This document shows positions 27,012 to 36,186 of a stretch of 60,479 nucleotides of DNA, piece after piece. The stretch's first letter is position 1. Each line of letters starts with the position of its first letter. A program made the position numbers and the translations under genes. Source of the stretch: DAOUTY01 sp964453665. Lineage in GTDB: Bacteria; Chloroflexota; Dehalococcoidia; SZUA-161. The DNA lies in contig CAYVQT010000013.1 in assembly GCA_964453665.1 (NCBI GenBank), forward strand, positions 1 through 60,479, written 5' to 3'. The notes below the pieces were generated by a model, which was not told where the DNA came from, did not search any database, and saw nothing but the letters and a program-made list of their open reading frames with translations.

Positions 27012-27276
27012 CTTCACCTACCTCCGGTATCATTTCAATGTCTTGGACGGGGCAGACCTGGGCACATATGCCGCAGCCTTTACAGAAGTCTTCGTTAGCG
27101 TAGTAGGTGTTCTGACCCGTGCCAAAGATACAGCCTTCGGGGCAGCTCAAAGCACACACATCACAGGCCACGCAGGCCTGATGTTTAAAGCGCGGCTTGT
27201 TCGCCGTGCGCCAGCTTCCGGTCTTGTTAACACGGCTGCCCCCGGGATGGGTCACCGTTCCCAGTGTAATCTTCAT
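27004..27276 (-). CDS. porD: 2-oxoacid:ferredoxin oxidoreductase, delta (ferredoxin-like) subunit
   Basis: 90 aa with two [4Fe-4S] motifs: CVACDVCALSCPEGC and CKGCGICAQVCPVQD, each CxxCxxCxxxCP-like. It passes electrons from the TDP site of PorAB to external ferredoxin. It overlaps porG by an ATGA junction and runs into porA, so all four subunits are made in step. The N-terminal tail of about 40 residues, with the stretch TGSWRTANKPRF, is the usual POR delta extension. Confidence 0.95.
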   Translation of the reverse strand: MKITLGTVTHPGGSRVNKTGSWRTANKPRFKHQACVACDVCALSCPEGCIFGTGQNTYYANEDFCKGCGICAQVCPVQDIEMIPEVGEDG

Positions 27277-27833
27277 AAACCATTCCCCCTGTTCTTGACC
27301 TCTTCGTAGGCCTCGATGAGCGCTTTCCAGTTACTCTCCGCCGCCTTTCCCGAGAAACGAATGAAGATAGCCTTCTCAAGAGCCTCCATGGTCAGCTCCC
27401 CGGTCGCGGCGACGAACGCACCGATGAGAGCGGTGTTGACGCGATCAGCACGACCCATGATCTCCTTAGCAATCCGCGACGCCGGCGTTGTTAATACCCT
27501 GGCCTGGGTCTTAAGGCTAAGCTCGGAAGGCTTCTTCTTACTGTTGATCACAGCGAGACCGTTGGGCTTCAATCCTGCGACCACATCGTATCCCCTGAGT
27601 AATGAAGGGTCCTGCACCAGTACATAGTCCGGCTTGTAAATCTGGCTGCGCACGCGAATCGGGGCGTCGCCTATGCGGACGAATGCATTCATCGGCGCCC
27701 CCATACGTGCCGCTCCGAAAGTAGGGAACGACAATGCGTACTTTCCATCCTCGAACGCAGCGTTAGCTAAAATCGTAGCAGTCGTAATCGCACCCTGTCC
27801 CGCTCTGGCATGAACACGAATCTCTTTCATCAT
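27273..27833 (-). CDS. porG: 2-oxoacid:ferredoxin oxidoreductase, gamma subunit
   Basis: 186 aa. It opens with the gamma signature RVHARAGQGAITTATILA and has SFPTFGAARMGAPMNAFVRI, then QDPSLL, as in PorG. First of the four por genes. It lies 47 nt downstream of leuS on the same strand, so it may be read through from the leuS promoter. Together the operon gives the organism a low-potential, oxygen-sensitive route between pyruvate and acetyl-CoA, a strong sign of an anaerobe. Confidence 0.94.
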   Translation of the reverse strand: MMKEIRVHARAGQGAITTATILANAAFEDGKYALSFPTFGAARMGAPMNAFVRIGDAPIRVRSQIYKPDYVLVQDPSLLRGYDVVAGLKPNGLAVINSKKKPSELSLKTQARVLTTPASRIAKEIMGRADRVNTALIGAFVAATGELTMEALEKAIFIRFSGKAAESNWKALIEAYEEVKNRGNGL

Positions 27834-27880
27834 AGTGCCATCTCCAAATTTACTATATCAACGAGAGTTACTTCTATGCT

Positions 27881-30337
27881 CTACTTACTCACCACCACGT
27901 TCACCAATCGCCCCGGCACGTATATAATATCTTTGATCTCCTTGCCGTCGATGTGCGCCCGCACCCGCTCACGCCCCAGCGCCAGCTCGCGGGCTTCAAA
28001 CTCCGTGATGGAAACTGGAACGATCACCCGGTCACGAAGCCTGCCATTTACCTGTATCACCAGGGTGACCTGCTCCTCCACAACCAGCTCCTTGTCCCAC
28101 GAAGGGAAAGGCTGATTATGAACGCTGTAGGTATAACCTGCCCGTTCCCATAGTTCCTCCGCCATGTGAGGCGCAGTCGGAGCTATGAGAAGAAGCAAAG
28201 TGCCGATCGCCTCCCGCCAGGGGTCTTGACTTACCGACCGCTCCTCCTTTAACCTGGTCAAATAGTTGGTAAACTCCATGAGGGCAGCCAGCATGGTATT
28301 GAAACGGAACTTCTCCAGGTCTTCGGTAACCCTCTTTATTATCTTATGAGTCTGACGGCGAAGCTCGTTCTCCGCCGACTGGTCCGCCCGGGTTAAATCA
28401 CCGGCCACCTGTTCATCCAGGACCAGATTCCAAACACGATTGAGCCAGCGCCATATGCCACTTATACCACTGTCGTCCCAACCACCACCCTGGTCCCAGG
28501 GGCCAACGAACATCAGATAGCCGCGCACCGTGTCCGCGCCCAGCTTCGCCACGTAGTCGTCGGGGTTCACTACATTGCCCCGCGATTTGCTCATCTTCTG
28601 CCGCTCCATCACGATGGTTCCCTGATTGAACAAACGGGTAAAGGGCTCGTCGAAACCTACCAGGCCCAGGTCCCGAATCGCCTTGTTGAAGAAGCGAGCA
28701 TAGAGCAGATGCATGGTGGCATGCTCGGCCCCTCCCGTATACTGGTCCACAGGCATCCAGTAGGCCAGCTTCTCAGGATCGAAGGGGCCTTTATCATATC
28801 CGGGGCTTGTATAGCGCAAGAAATACCAGTTGGAGCACATGAAGGTGTCCATGGTGTCGGTCTCCCGCTGCGCGGAGCCGCCGCACAGCGGGCACGTGGT
28901 ATTCACAAATGCCTCACAGTATTTGAGCGGCGATTCACCGGTAGGTTTGAACTCGGCATCCTCGGGAAGCAGCACAGGCAAGTCACTCTCAGGGACAGGG
29001 ACCGTGCCGCACCTGGAGCAGTAGACGATAGGAATCGGTGCCCCCCAATACCTCTGTCGGGAGATAAGCCAGTCGCGAATCCGGTAGCTTACGGTCCGCC
29101 CGCCAATTCCTTCGGCCTCCATGAAATCAGCAATGGCCTCTTTACCTTGCTCACTGGGCATACCATCGAACTGTCCCGAGTTAACCATTATGCCCGACTC
29201 AATATAAGCCTCCTTCAACGCTTCCCCCGACCATTCCTCAGGGGCGATGACCACCCTTATGGGTAAGCCGAAATCCAGGGCGAACTCAAAGTCGCGCTGA
29301 TCATGGGCGGGGACCCCCATCACTGCCCCGGTCCCATAGCCAACAAGCACATAGTCAGCTATCCAGATCGGCACCTTCTCTCCGTTCAGTTTGTTCACGG
29401 CGTAGGCACCGATGAAAACACCTGTCTTCTCCTTCTCCGTAGACAGCCTTTCGATCTCCGTCTGACCAAGCGCTCTCTCAATATAGCCCCGGACCTCCTC
29501 TTTGCACTCAGGCCTGGTCATCTTGGCTACAAGGGGATGCTCCGGCGCAAGGACAAGGAAAGTAACCCCGAAGGTGGTGTCGGGACGGGTGGTGAATACC
29601 CTTATTTCCTGCTCCTCTACCCCCTCATGCTCGATTCCGAAGGATATCTCCACCCCAACGCTCTTGCCGATCCAGTTGCGCTGCATAACCTTCACCCGCT
29701 CCGGCCACTCAGCGCCCGGGTATTCAAGGAGCTCATCAGCATACTTAGTTATCCTGAAGAACCACTGCTCCAGGTCTCGCCTGACGACGGGGGTCTTACA
29801 ACGCTCACAGAGGCCTTCGCCTACAACCTGCTCATTAGCCAGCACCGTCTGGCACTGCGAGCACCAGTTGGCCGGTGCCCTGCCCCGGTAAGCCAGACCC
29901 GCCCGGTATAACTTGAGGAAGAACCACTGCGTCCATCTGTAGTAGTCCGGGGCGCACGTAATCACTTCCCTGCTCCAGTCATACATGGAGCCCATTGTCT
30001 TGAGCTGGCGGCGCATGTTTTCAACGTTCCGCATCGTCCATGTGTAGGGGTGGGTGCCTTCTGCAATAGCAGCGTTTTCCGCGGGAAGGCCGAAGGCATC
30101 GAAACCTATGGGATGCAACACGTTATAGCCCTGCATCCGCTTAAAACGGGCGTGGACATCCGAGGGAGCCATGGCATACCAGTGCCCGATGTGAAGGTCA
30201 CCCGAGGTATAGGGAAACATTGTTAGCGCGTACCACTTGGTGCGCTCCGGGGTCTCATGCACTTGATAAAGACGGTCGGCTTCCCATCTAGCCTGCCATT
30301 TCCGCTCGATCTCCTGGTGGCTATACTTGGGAATCAT
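27881..30337 (-). CDS. leuS: Leucyl-tRNA synthetase
   Basis: 818 aa from the ATG at 30337 (IPKYSHQEIERKWQARWE), the normal LeuS start; the open frame extends 64 codons further upstream without family resemblance. Class I motifs are SGDLHIGHWYAM (HIGH) and RQKMSKSRGN (KMSKS). The zinc-ribbon-like CSQCQ...CERCK and the CP1 editing domain (FTTRPDTTFGVTF, GVPAHDQRDFEFA) are intact. The C-terminal anticodon and tail domains are complete. I looked for a T-box leader between 30338 and 30530 and saw no AGGGTGG-type antiterminator motif. It heads the leuS-porGDAB run. Confidence 0.97.
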   Translation of the reverse strand: MIPKYSHQEIERKWQARWEADRLYQVHETPERTKWYALTMFPYTSGDLHIGHWYAMAPSDVHARFKRMQGYNVLHPIGFDAFGLPAENAAIAEGTHPYTWTMRNVENMRRQLKTMGSMYDWSREVITCAPDYYRWTQWFFLKLYRAGLAYRGRAPANWCSQCQTVLANEQVVGEGLCERCKTPVVRRDLEQWFFRITKYADELLEYPGAEWPERVKVMQRNWIGKSVGVEISFGIEHEGVEEQEIRVFTTRPDTTFGVTFLVLAPEHPLVAKMTRPECKEEVRGYIERALGQTEIERLSTEKEKTGVFIGAYAVNKLNGEKVPIWIADYVLVGYGTGAVMGVPAHDQRDFEFALDFGLPIRVVIAPEEWSGEALKEAYIESGIMVNSGQFDGMPSEQGKEAIADFMEAEGIGGRTVSYRIRDWLISRQRYWGAPIPIVYCSRCGTVPVPESDLPVLLPEDAEFKPTGESPLKYCEAFVNTTCPLCGGSAQRETDTMDTFMCSNWYFLRYTSPGYDKGPFDPEKLAYWMPVDQYTGGAEHATMHLLYARFFNKAIRDLGLVGFDEPFTRLFNQGTIVMERQKMSKSRGNVVNPDDYVAKLGADTVRGYLMFVGPWDQGGGWDDSGISGIWRWLNRVWNLVLDEQVAGDLTRADQSAENELRRQTHKIIKRVTEDLEKFRFNTMLAALMEFTNYLTRLKEERSVSQDPWREAIGTLLLLIAPTAPHMAEELWERAGYTYSVHNQPFPSWDKELVVEEQVTLVIQVNGRLRDRVIVPVSITEFEARELALGRERVRAHIDGKEIKDIIYVPGRLVNVVVSK

Positions 30338-30530
30338 GGTTCTACTTATCCAGCTATGATGATAACACAAAAACCCCCGGCTTGCTACTGCCACAACGAG
30401 GAATCTCTTGACAAAGCGCTGCGAATCGTGTTCCAATGAGGCACCGGGGTAGTTATTGGAGGAGATCTTCCGAGCCAGCCATCTATAAGACCGGAGGAAT
30501 TCCGCCCGGCCGGCTAAGGAGGAGACCACG

Positions 30531-30773
30531 ATGAAACGTTACACTCGCATGATCGCGCCCTACGTCGCGTATGCTTTCGTCTATTTGCCCTTTCCTGATG
30601 CAGCAGATGCCTGTATCGATCAGGGGACCGGCAGCGCCGTCCTCAAGGTGCTTGCGGCTGTCCTGGTGGGAGGGGTATTCATGTATAACCACTTCCGCAA
30701 CAGAATCAACATTTTCATCAACAAACTGTTCTCCCGAGAAGAAAAGCGTGAGGGCGCTGAAGACGAGGGGTAG
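30531..30773 (+). CDS. Small membrane protein with IDxGTGS motif
   Basis: 80 aa, preceded by a near-perfect AAGGAGGAG site. Residues 8-26 look like a signal or first membrane segment ending near AADA. They are followed by CIDQGTGSAVLKVLAA and a second hydrophobic stretch (VLAAVLVGGVFMY), then a basic tail (NRINIFINKLF) and an acidic end. The motif [YC]-I-D-x-G-T-G-S followed by a span is a recurring small-protein family of unknown function that I know from many bacterial genomes. It is divergent from leuS; the 30338-30530 gap is the shared promoter region. Confidence 0.78.
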   Translation: MKRYTRMIAPYVAYAFVYLPFPDAADACIDQGTGSAVLKVLAAVLVGGVFMYNHFRNRINIFINKLFSREEKREGAEDEG

Positions 30774-30812
30774 ACACCGCGCAGTACTGGTTCCCACTAT
30801 TTTACAGACAAA

Positions 30813-30832
30813 AGGTCGCAGGTTCGAATCCT
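30813..30832 (+). pseudogene. Degenerate tRNA T-arm remnant
   Basis: GGTCGCAGGTTCGAATCCT carries an intact 5' T-stem (GCAGG) and loop (TTCGAAT), but the 3' stem strand reads CCTAA instead of CCTGC. There is no acceptor, D-arm or anticodon arm upstream. It may be a leftover of a tRNA gene or of an integration site at a tRNA 3' end, or chance. Confidence 0.4.
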
Positions 30833-30896
30833 AAAAACGCCGACTTTCGTTTTTCAAATTGGCCGGGCACAAATTGGTGGCATAAGGCAAGTAAGG

Positions 30897-31114
30897 GTGA
30901 AAATGCTTTTTAGGAACAGCCGATATTGAATTCGCCAGATGTTTCACCAGTAGGGGCGTTTCGCGAAACGCCCCTACCATGGTTCTACAGGCCTGTCCTG
31001 AGTTTACCGAAGGACTAAGTGCAAACGGGTTTTATGGTCACCCTGACCCTCTCCCGTCGACGGAGAGGGGATAACGAAGGGCTCCCTTCGACAAGCTCAG
31101 GGCAAACGGTTTAG
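30897..31114. repeat. Intergenic mosaic repeat block, copy B
   Basis: The 426-bp gap 30774-31199 repeats three segments of the block at 1578-1803. These are the GTGAAAATGCT segment at 30897, the TGTTTCACC/GTAGGGGCG segment at 30937-30962, and CCCTTCGACAAGCTCAGGGC with AAACGGTTTAG at 31084-31114. Between them lie further self-complementary stretches (CCTGTCCTGAGTTTACC and CCCTCTCCCGTCGACGGAGAG). It appears to be a site where short palindromic repeats have piled up. Confidence 0.7.
30950..30977. repeat. 28-bp perfect palindrome
   Basis: GTAGGGGCGTTTC followed directly by its reverse complement around a central GC forms a 14+14 perfect palindrome inside repeat block B. Copy A carries only the left half. 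It resembles a complete versus half REP-like unit and could fold as a bidirectional terminator between the two flanking genes. Confidence 0.65.
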
Positions 31115-31199
31115 CTCCTGCTTTCGGTACAGTAAAAGGAAACGCTTTCCCTGAACCCGTCTTCGGTTAGGCGCTTCGATTTACCCTCTTTGACCTGCC

Positions 31200-32675
31200 T
31201 TACTGCCTGAGCACAGATTTTCGCTCGAGATAGTAATGTTGCACCACTGGTGCGACCTTCAAACCCGAGCTTACCGCCTGATGGGTGCCGATGAATGCCC
31301 CGCCGCCTGCATCATGGCCCACGAAAAAGAGCCCCGGCAGCGGTGATTTCGCTTTTGGCTTGTTCTTGCCGCAGTAGCCTACGGTCACCGCCAGTCCCAC
31401 AGCCTCGCCACCGAGGCCGGGCAGGACGGAATCCCTGCTCAACTTCGATACCTGTGCCGGGCCAACATATCCTTCCTTCGATTCAATGTAGGGTACTGCT
31501 TCGGGGAACATCTCTTCGAACTGCTCATCCACCTTCTTCTGCAACGCCCTTATCTCTTTGGCCTCCGGGTCCGGCGAGCACCAGGTGCCGACAAGCAACA
31601 ACTGCTTGCCCTTTGGAGCCATATCAGGGTCAAAGGCAGCCGGACATACCCCATATACGGACAGAACGTCGGGTATCTTTCCTTTTTTCATTTCGGCAAG
31701 GCGCTCCATATCCAGGTAACTGTTTTCGGACGTCCCCAGGAACATACCATGCTTCATGACCGGCTTCTTAAAGATGTAACGCTGGTTACAGAATCCAAGG
31801 CTGGGAACGATGTCTTTCACATAGCCTACGTAGCCCTTGTCAAAATACTCTTCGCCGACCAGCTTAAGCACCGTAGGCTGAATGCCTGCATTGCTCACGA
31901 CGATGTGTGACTTATATACCCTGTCCTTGGTAACAACACCGGCAACTCTGCCATTTTCGACAAGAACTCTTTCCACCGTCGTCCTCAGCCTAAGAGTGCC
32001 CCCATTGGATTTGAAAACATCCAGTATATCGTCGACCACTCGCGCATAGCCACCCCGAGGGAAACCTGTTGTACTGGCGCCGAAGATCTGCATAATCCTC
32101 GATATCTCAGACATGGCAACGAGCTCATAGAGGCCGGTGGCCATGAGATTGGAGTGTACGGCAAAGAAACCGAATAGAGGCTTTGGCATATCCCCTCTCT
32201 GAGCTACCCATTCTTTAACACTAACGTCGTCGAGAGCATCCAGCTGCTCAGGGGTTAATAATGCGGCTTCACCCAGCACCTGAAGGGCGACCTCACGCTC
32301 TTTAGCGCTCAACTGCCATGAACTAAACATGTTTTCTGTAGGGTCCGTCTCTTGATGCCCTCCGGTAACAGAGGTCACCCACTTCCCATTGGCACGTCGA
32401 TACATCAGCGCATTCATCTTCGGTATAACGTCCAGTTTAGATTCTATCCCAAGCTCTCTAAATGCCTCCACGAAAGGCCCTACCTCTATGGGAATACCGT
32501 AGGTAGGCCACATCTCGAACTTGAAACCATTTTTCGAGACGCCCATCTGCTTCCCGCCGGGGCGGGTATTCTTGTCAAGGATCAGGACATTGAGTCCCTG
32601 TTTGGCCAAGAGAGCGCCACACACCACTCCACCCAGACCCGCACCTACTATTACCACATCGTATTTATCTGTCAT
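31200..32675 (-). CDS. CrtI/RetSat-like FAD-dependent oxidoreductase (tandem paralogue 3)
   Basis: 491 aa. N-terminal FAD dinucleotide motif VVIVGAGLGGVVCGALLA followed by DKNTRPGGKQM, and the C-terminal FAD motif PLPGLFFVGHDAGGGAFIG. The overall layout is that of phytoene desaturases, carotenoid isomerases and retinol saturases, which add or remove hydrogens across polyene or acyl chains. No carotenoid genes are present, so the substrate is unknown. It shares long stretches with the two genes upstream (for example QPTVLKLVGE.YFDK), pointing to tandem duplication. Last gene of the trio, 153 nt after its neighbour. Confidence 0.85.
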   Translation of the reverse strand: MTDKYDVVIVGAGLGGVVCGALLAKQGLNVLILDKNTRPGGKQMGVSKNGFKFEMWPTYGIPIEVGPFVEAFRELGIESKLDVIPKMNALMYRRANGKWVTSVTGGHQETDPTENMFSSWQLSAKEREVALQVLGEAALLTPEQLDALDDVSVKEWVAQRGDMPKPLFGFFAVHSNLMATGLYELVAMSEISRIMQIFGASTTGFPRGGYARVVDDILDVFKSNGGTLRLRTTVERVLVENGRVAGVVTKDRVYKSHIVVSNAGIQPTVLKLVGEEYFDKGYVGYVKDIVPSLGFCNQRYIFKKPVMKHGMFLGTSENSYLDMERLAEMKKGKIPDVLSVYGVCPAAFDPDMAPKGKQLLLVGTWCSPDPEAKEIRALQKKVDEQFEEMFPEAVPYIESKEGYVGPAQVSKLSRDSVLPGLGGEAVGLAVTVGYCGKNKPKAKSPLPGLFFVGHDAGGGAFIGTHQAVSSGLKVAPVVQHYYLERKSVLRQ

Positions 32676-32828
32676 TGCCTACCCCTTTCTGTAAATATTT
32701 CATTTACCTATTTCACGCAACTTCCAACTGTATCGACTCGATAATCGATGAATTGCAAAGCCACGAAACCTCCAGAGGGTGAATTCACGCAGTGGTATAT
32801 GCAGTTATGTAAATTAACGCTGCTCGCT

Positions 32829-34292
32829 TTACTGTGCAGCCTGCATCTTACGGAAAAGCTGAGACGCCATCCGGGCTACATTAATGCCCGAGAGCGCCGC
32901 CTGATGTGTCCCCATCCCTGCAGCTCCTGCGTCGCAGCCTACATAGAAGAGCCCGTTAACCGGGGCCCTCGGAGAAGGCTTGTGCTTGCCGCACTGGCCC
33001 ACTATCTGCCCCAGTCCAACGCACTCGCCGCCCTGTCCCGGCAGTACATGATCACGCGTCGAGGCCGATATCTCCGCTGGCCCTTCATATTCCTTGTGGT
33101 CTGTGGCATCCAGCACTCCGGGAAATACCCTGTCCAGCACATCATCCATCTTCCCGTACAGCATCTGTATCTCAGTAGCCTCCGGATTGGGCGAACAGAT
33201 AGTGCCTGCGATAATACACTGCTTGCCGGGCGGGGACATGGTTGGATCGTAGTTGGAGGGGATAATGCCGAAGAGTATTACCTCCTCAGGCACATGGCCC
33301 TCCTTAATCTTAAGGAAGTTATCCATCTTCACGTAGCTGTCATCAGAATATATCATGAACATGGGGTATTCCAGAACAGCCTTATTGAGGAAGTATTTCA
33401 CAGCCGTGAACGACCAGCCCGGGATAAGGCCTTTGACATAGTTCACATAGCTTTTATCGAAATAATCTTCACCTACCAGCTTGAGCACCGTAGGCTGTAT
33501 ACCGGCATCGCTGATAACGATAGGGGCTCTGAATTCGCCCTCACCCGTTAACACCCCTGTGACCCGGCCGTCCTCAACATTAATTTTCTCTACCCGGGTC
33601 TGCGTCTTCACCTCGCCGCCGTTAGATGTAAATGCGTCCTTCAAGTCATCGAGCATACGCCCGAAGCCACCGACATAGTACCCTCCACCGCCTTGAAGCA
33701 TTATCTGTTGTAAAATCGTTGCCTGTTCCGAGGCGGAGACAAGGTCGATAGGCTCCGCCAGCGAGGCATTGGAGTGCATGGCAAGGTAGCTATAGACGGC
33801 TCTGGGTACATCGAACTGCGCCAGATATTCCTCAAAGGTCATGTCATCCAGGGCCGACATCTGGTCAGGAGACATCAGAGCTATACCCCCCAGGATACCA
33901 AGTCCACGCTCACGTTCCCCGTCGTCCAGCTCCCACAGATCAAACAGGGGTGTGGGGTCCTGCCCCGTCTGAGACATGTAAGCAATGTTATACCGATCAG
34001 ACGACCGACTCCGATATGCTATGCATGCATTTTCCAGAGGAATAGACTTCAGTTTAGGGCTGATCCCGAGCAGCTCAAAGGCCTGCTCAAACGCGGAGCC
34101 CTGCATCGGACACTGCAGTTTCGGCGCCAGTTCGTACCTGAAACCGTCTCTTTCAACGGTTACAGCTTTACCACCAGTTGTCTTGTTCTGGTCCAGAAGT
34201 AGAGGTCTCAGTCCCCATTTGGCTAAAAGGGCAGCGCAGGTAAGGCCTCCCGGGCCTGCCCCCACAACAATAACATCGTATTCCTTCGCCAT
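32829..34292 (-). CDS. CrtI/RetSat-like FAD-dependent oxidoreductase (tandem paralogue 2)
   Basis: 487 aa from the ATG at 34292 (MAKEYDVIVVGAGPGG), chosen over an upstream in-frame start because GGGGGTG lies 5 nt before it. It has the GxGxxG FAD motif at residues 11-16, DQNKTTGGKAVTV after the second strand, and the C-terminal VNGLFYVGCDAGAAGMGTHQ. Same length and same internal motifs as the flanking genes: QPTVLKLVGEDYFDKSYVNY and GGECVGLGQIVGQCGKHKPS. Cytosolic or membrane-peripheral by lack of a signal. The reaction is probably a hydride transfer on an unsaturated substrate; the direction is not known. Confidence 0.85.
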   Translation of the reverse strand: MAKEYDVIVVGAGPGGLTCAALLAKWGLRPLLLDQNKTTGGKAVTVERDGFRYELAPKLQCPMQGSAFEQAFELLGISPKLKSIPLENACIAYRSRSSDRYNIAYMSQTGQDPTPLFDLWELDDGERERGLGILGGIALMSPDQMSALDDMTFEEYLAQFDVPRAVYSYLAMHSNASLAEPIDLVSASEQATILQQIMLQGGGGYYVGGFGRMLDDLKDAFTSNGGEVKTQTRVEKINVEDGRVTGVLTGEGEFRAPIVISDAGIQPTVLKLVGEDYFDKSYVNYVKGLIPGWSFTAVKYFLNKAVLEYPMFMIYSDDSYVKMDNFLKIKEGHVPEEVILFGIIPSNYDPTMSPPGKQCIIAGTICSPNPEATEIQMLYGKMDDVLDRVFPGVLDATDHKEYEGPAEISASTRDHVLPGQGGECVGLGQIVGQCGKHKPSPRAPVNGLFYVGCDAGAAGMGTHQAALSGINVARMASQLFRKMQAAQ

Positions 34293-34346
34293 TTCGCACC
34301 CCCACAAGGGTTATTTACTCCTGCCCTCCTGGGCATATGTACCGCG

Positions 34347-35810
34347 CTACAACGCGCGGTGAGTTGCGAAATAATCCCGAACCATCTTAGCTACGTTGAC
34401 GCCAGATTCCACTGCCAGATGATTGCCAAAACCTGAACTGCCGGCGTCAGCACCGGCATAGAAAAGCCCGCTTATGGGAGCTCTCGCAGACGGCTTGTGC
34501 TTCCCGCACTGTCCCACAATCTGCCCCAGGCCTATGCATTCTCCACCGGCACCGGGAACCACCGAGTCCCTGGACAGCTTAGATATATGTGCCGAGCCAT
34601 AGTATTCTCTTTCCTCTATGTTCTCCATTACCTCGGGCCATATCCTGGCAATCTCCGCCTCCACTTTGTCCAGCCACGGCTTAGTTTTTGTCCTGGGGTC
34701 AGCAGGACATGATATGCCAGTGTAGACCAGTTGTTTGCCCGCAGGAGCCATGCCCGGGTAGAACGAGTTAGTAGACATGAAGACGTAGATTTCCTCCGAG
34801 ATTTCCCCGGAATCACCTCTTATGAAGTCATCCGTAGTCGATACGGAATTATCTGTGAAATATACATAGAGAGGGCACTTCAGCACCGGCTTACTCAGAA
34901 TATAGCGCGCTCCGGCGAATCCAAGGCTTGGGACCAGGTTCCTGACATAGTTCACGTAACTTTTATCAAAATACGGCTCTCCAACCAGCTTGAGGACTGT
35001 CGGCTGTATACCAGCGTTGCTCACGACTATGTTTGCGTTGAAGTCCCCCATGTCTGTAAAAACACCGCGCACCCGGCCGTCCCGAACCGTGATCTGCCCG
35101 ACCCGGGTTTGCATGAGAACATCAGCGCCGTTCGCTTTCGCTGCTTCGGCCATTGCCTCATACATCCTGCCAAAACCACCTGAAGGGTAGACCCCACCGC
35201 CGCGAGTATTATTCTGCTGGAAGACCTTTACAAACTCCGACGCACAGGCAATATCGCTGGGTACTTCCAGCGTGCCTTCGCTCTGAAGTGTGACAAGAAA
35301 TGAGTATAAAGACCTCGGTACCTGGTAGCGGGCAAGGAATTCCGCAACACTGACATCGTCCAGCAGCCCCTGATCATGGACATTCATGCCCAGAATATCG
35401 GTAAACAGTCGGAGAACTTCCCCCATATCCTCGTCGGTTATGCTCAGGAATTTAAATACATCCTGGGGATCCACCGGTTGACCGGCTCCGGGCATCTCCA
35501 ACTTCAGTATTTCACCGGACGGCGTCTTATAGTGCATCAGTCCCATCGGGTCCGGCCGAATGAGCTCTATCTCATTTTCAAGCCCCAATATTTTCAGCAC
35601 GTTTTCGAACTGCGTGCCGGTGGCCGGGCAGGCCATGATGGGATAGTATTCATACCGGAATCCCTTTCGGGACACGGTCATGGCCTTTCCCCCGATATGG
35701 TCGTTCTTATCGACGATCAGGACCTTAAGACCAGCCCTGGCTAGAAGCGCTCCACAGGTCACGCCTCCGGGGCCGGCGCCTACCACTATTACATCGTAGC
35801 TTTTTACCAT
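34347..35810 (-). CDS. CrtI/RetSat-like FAD-dependent oxidoreductase (tandem paralogue 1)
   Basis: 487 aa. VIVVGAGPGGVTCGALLARA and DKNDHIGGKAMTVSRKGF form the FAD-binding N-terminus. The C-terminus has ISGLFYAGADAGSSGFGNH. First gene of the three-member tandem array; a strong purine-rich site (GGAGG) precedes its ATG. It lies 54 nt upstream of paralogue 2 and probably shares its transcript. The three proteins share the block GGECIGLGQIVGQCGKHKPS or close variants, so the array arose by repeated duplication but has diverged enough to suggest distinct substrates or a multi-subunit role. Confidence 0.85.
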   Translation of the reverse strand: MVKSYDVIVVGAGPGGVTCGALLARAGLKVLIVDKNDHIGGKAMTVSRKGFRYEYYPIMACPATGTQFENVLKILGLENEIELIRPDPMGLMHYKTPSGEILKLEMPGAGQPVDPQDVFKFLSITDEDMGEVLRLFTDILGMNVHDQGLLDDVSVAEFLARYQVPRSLYSFLVTLQSEGTLEVPSDIACASEFVKVFQQNNTRGGGVYPSGGFGRMYEAMAEAAKANGADVLMQTRVGQITVRDGRVRGVFTDMGDFNANIVVSNAGIQPTVLKLVGEPYFDKSYVNYVRNLVPSLGFAGARYILSKPVLKCPLYVYFTDNSVSTTDDFIRGDSGEISEEIYVFMSTNSFYPGMAPAGKQLVYTGISCPADPRTKTKPWLDKVEAEIARIWPEVMENIEEREYYGSAHISKLSRDSVVPGAGGECIGLGQIVGQCGKHKPSARAPISGLFYAGADAGSSGFGNHLAVESGVNVAKMVRDYFATHRAL

Positions 35811-35995
35811 TATGTACCTCCGTCTAAAAGAAAACCGTTATGTTGTCTCAGGCAATCCACTTAGCAGAGAAAACAAGCGGGTAACTTAACATATCGTATC
35901 GAACCCTGAACGTATATAGTGCCAGTCCCCAATTACAGATGATGTACACATGATAAAAACGGTAATACTATCTCTAACAGCAGGGGGAAACGACT

Positions 35996-36142
35996 ATGAG
36001 CAGGGCAACTTACTGTCAGGAAGAACCCGGAACTAAGCGGTTTGGGCCTACTCGCATCAGAGAGTGGCGACCTCCCTTTCTTCCCGACAGCACCCGGTTA
36101 CGAAATAGCCCGGTCGTGCCGCGTGTAAACGGGGAGAGCTAA
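35996..36142 (+). CDS. Possible 48-aa Arg/Pro-rich peptide
   Basis: An ATG at 35996 with AGGGGGAAA 5 nt upstream opens a 48-codon frame rich in Arg and Pro (TRIREWRPPFLPDSTRLR). It is the only candidate gene in the 376-bp gap 35811-36186. The good ribosome site argues for it; its size and biased composition argue against it. Confidence 0.22.
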   Translation: MSRATYCQEEPGTKRFGPTRIREWRPPFLPDSTRLRNSPVVPRVNGES

Positions 36143-36186
36143 CCGGGGCTTATGCCTTGAACGGCCTTATCATCCCGGTATTCCCT

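Noticed and set aside
28709..29911. Several plus-strand open frames of 129-202 codons inside leuS
   Set aside because: Antisense to intact leuS motifs; composition reflects the reverse complement of leuS codons.
30338..30530. T-box or other leader RNA before leuS
   Set aside because: No antiterminator core (AGGGTGG type) or terminator hairpin was seen on the leuS strand.
32748..33551. Plus-strand open frame of 267 codons
   Set aside because: Antisense to a CrtI-like gene with FAD motifs; no family features of its own.
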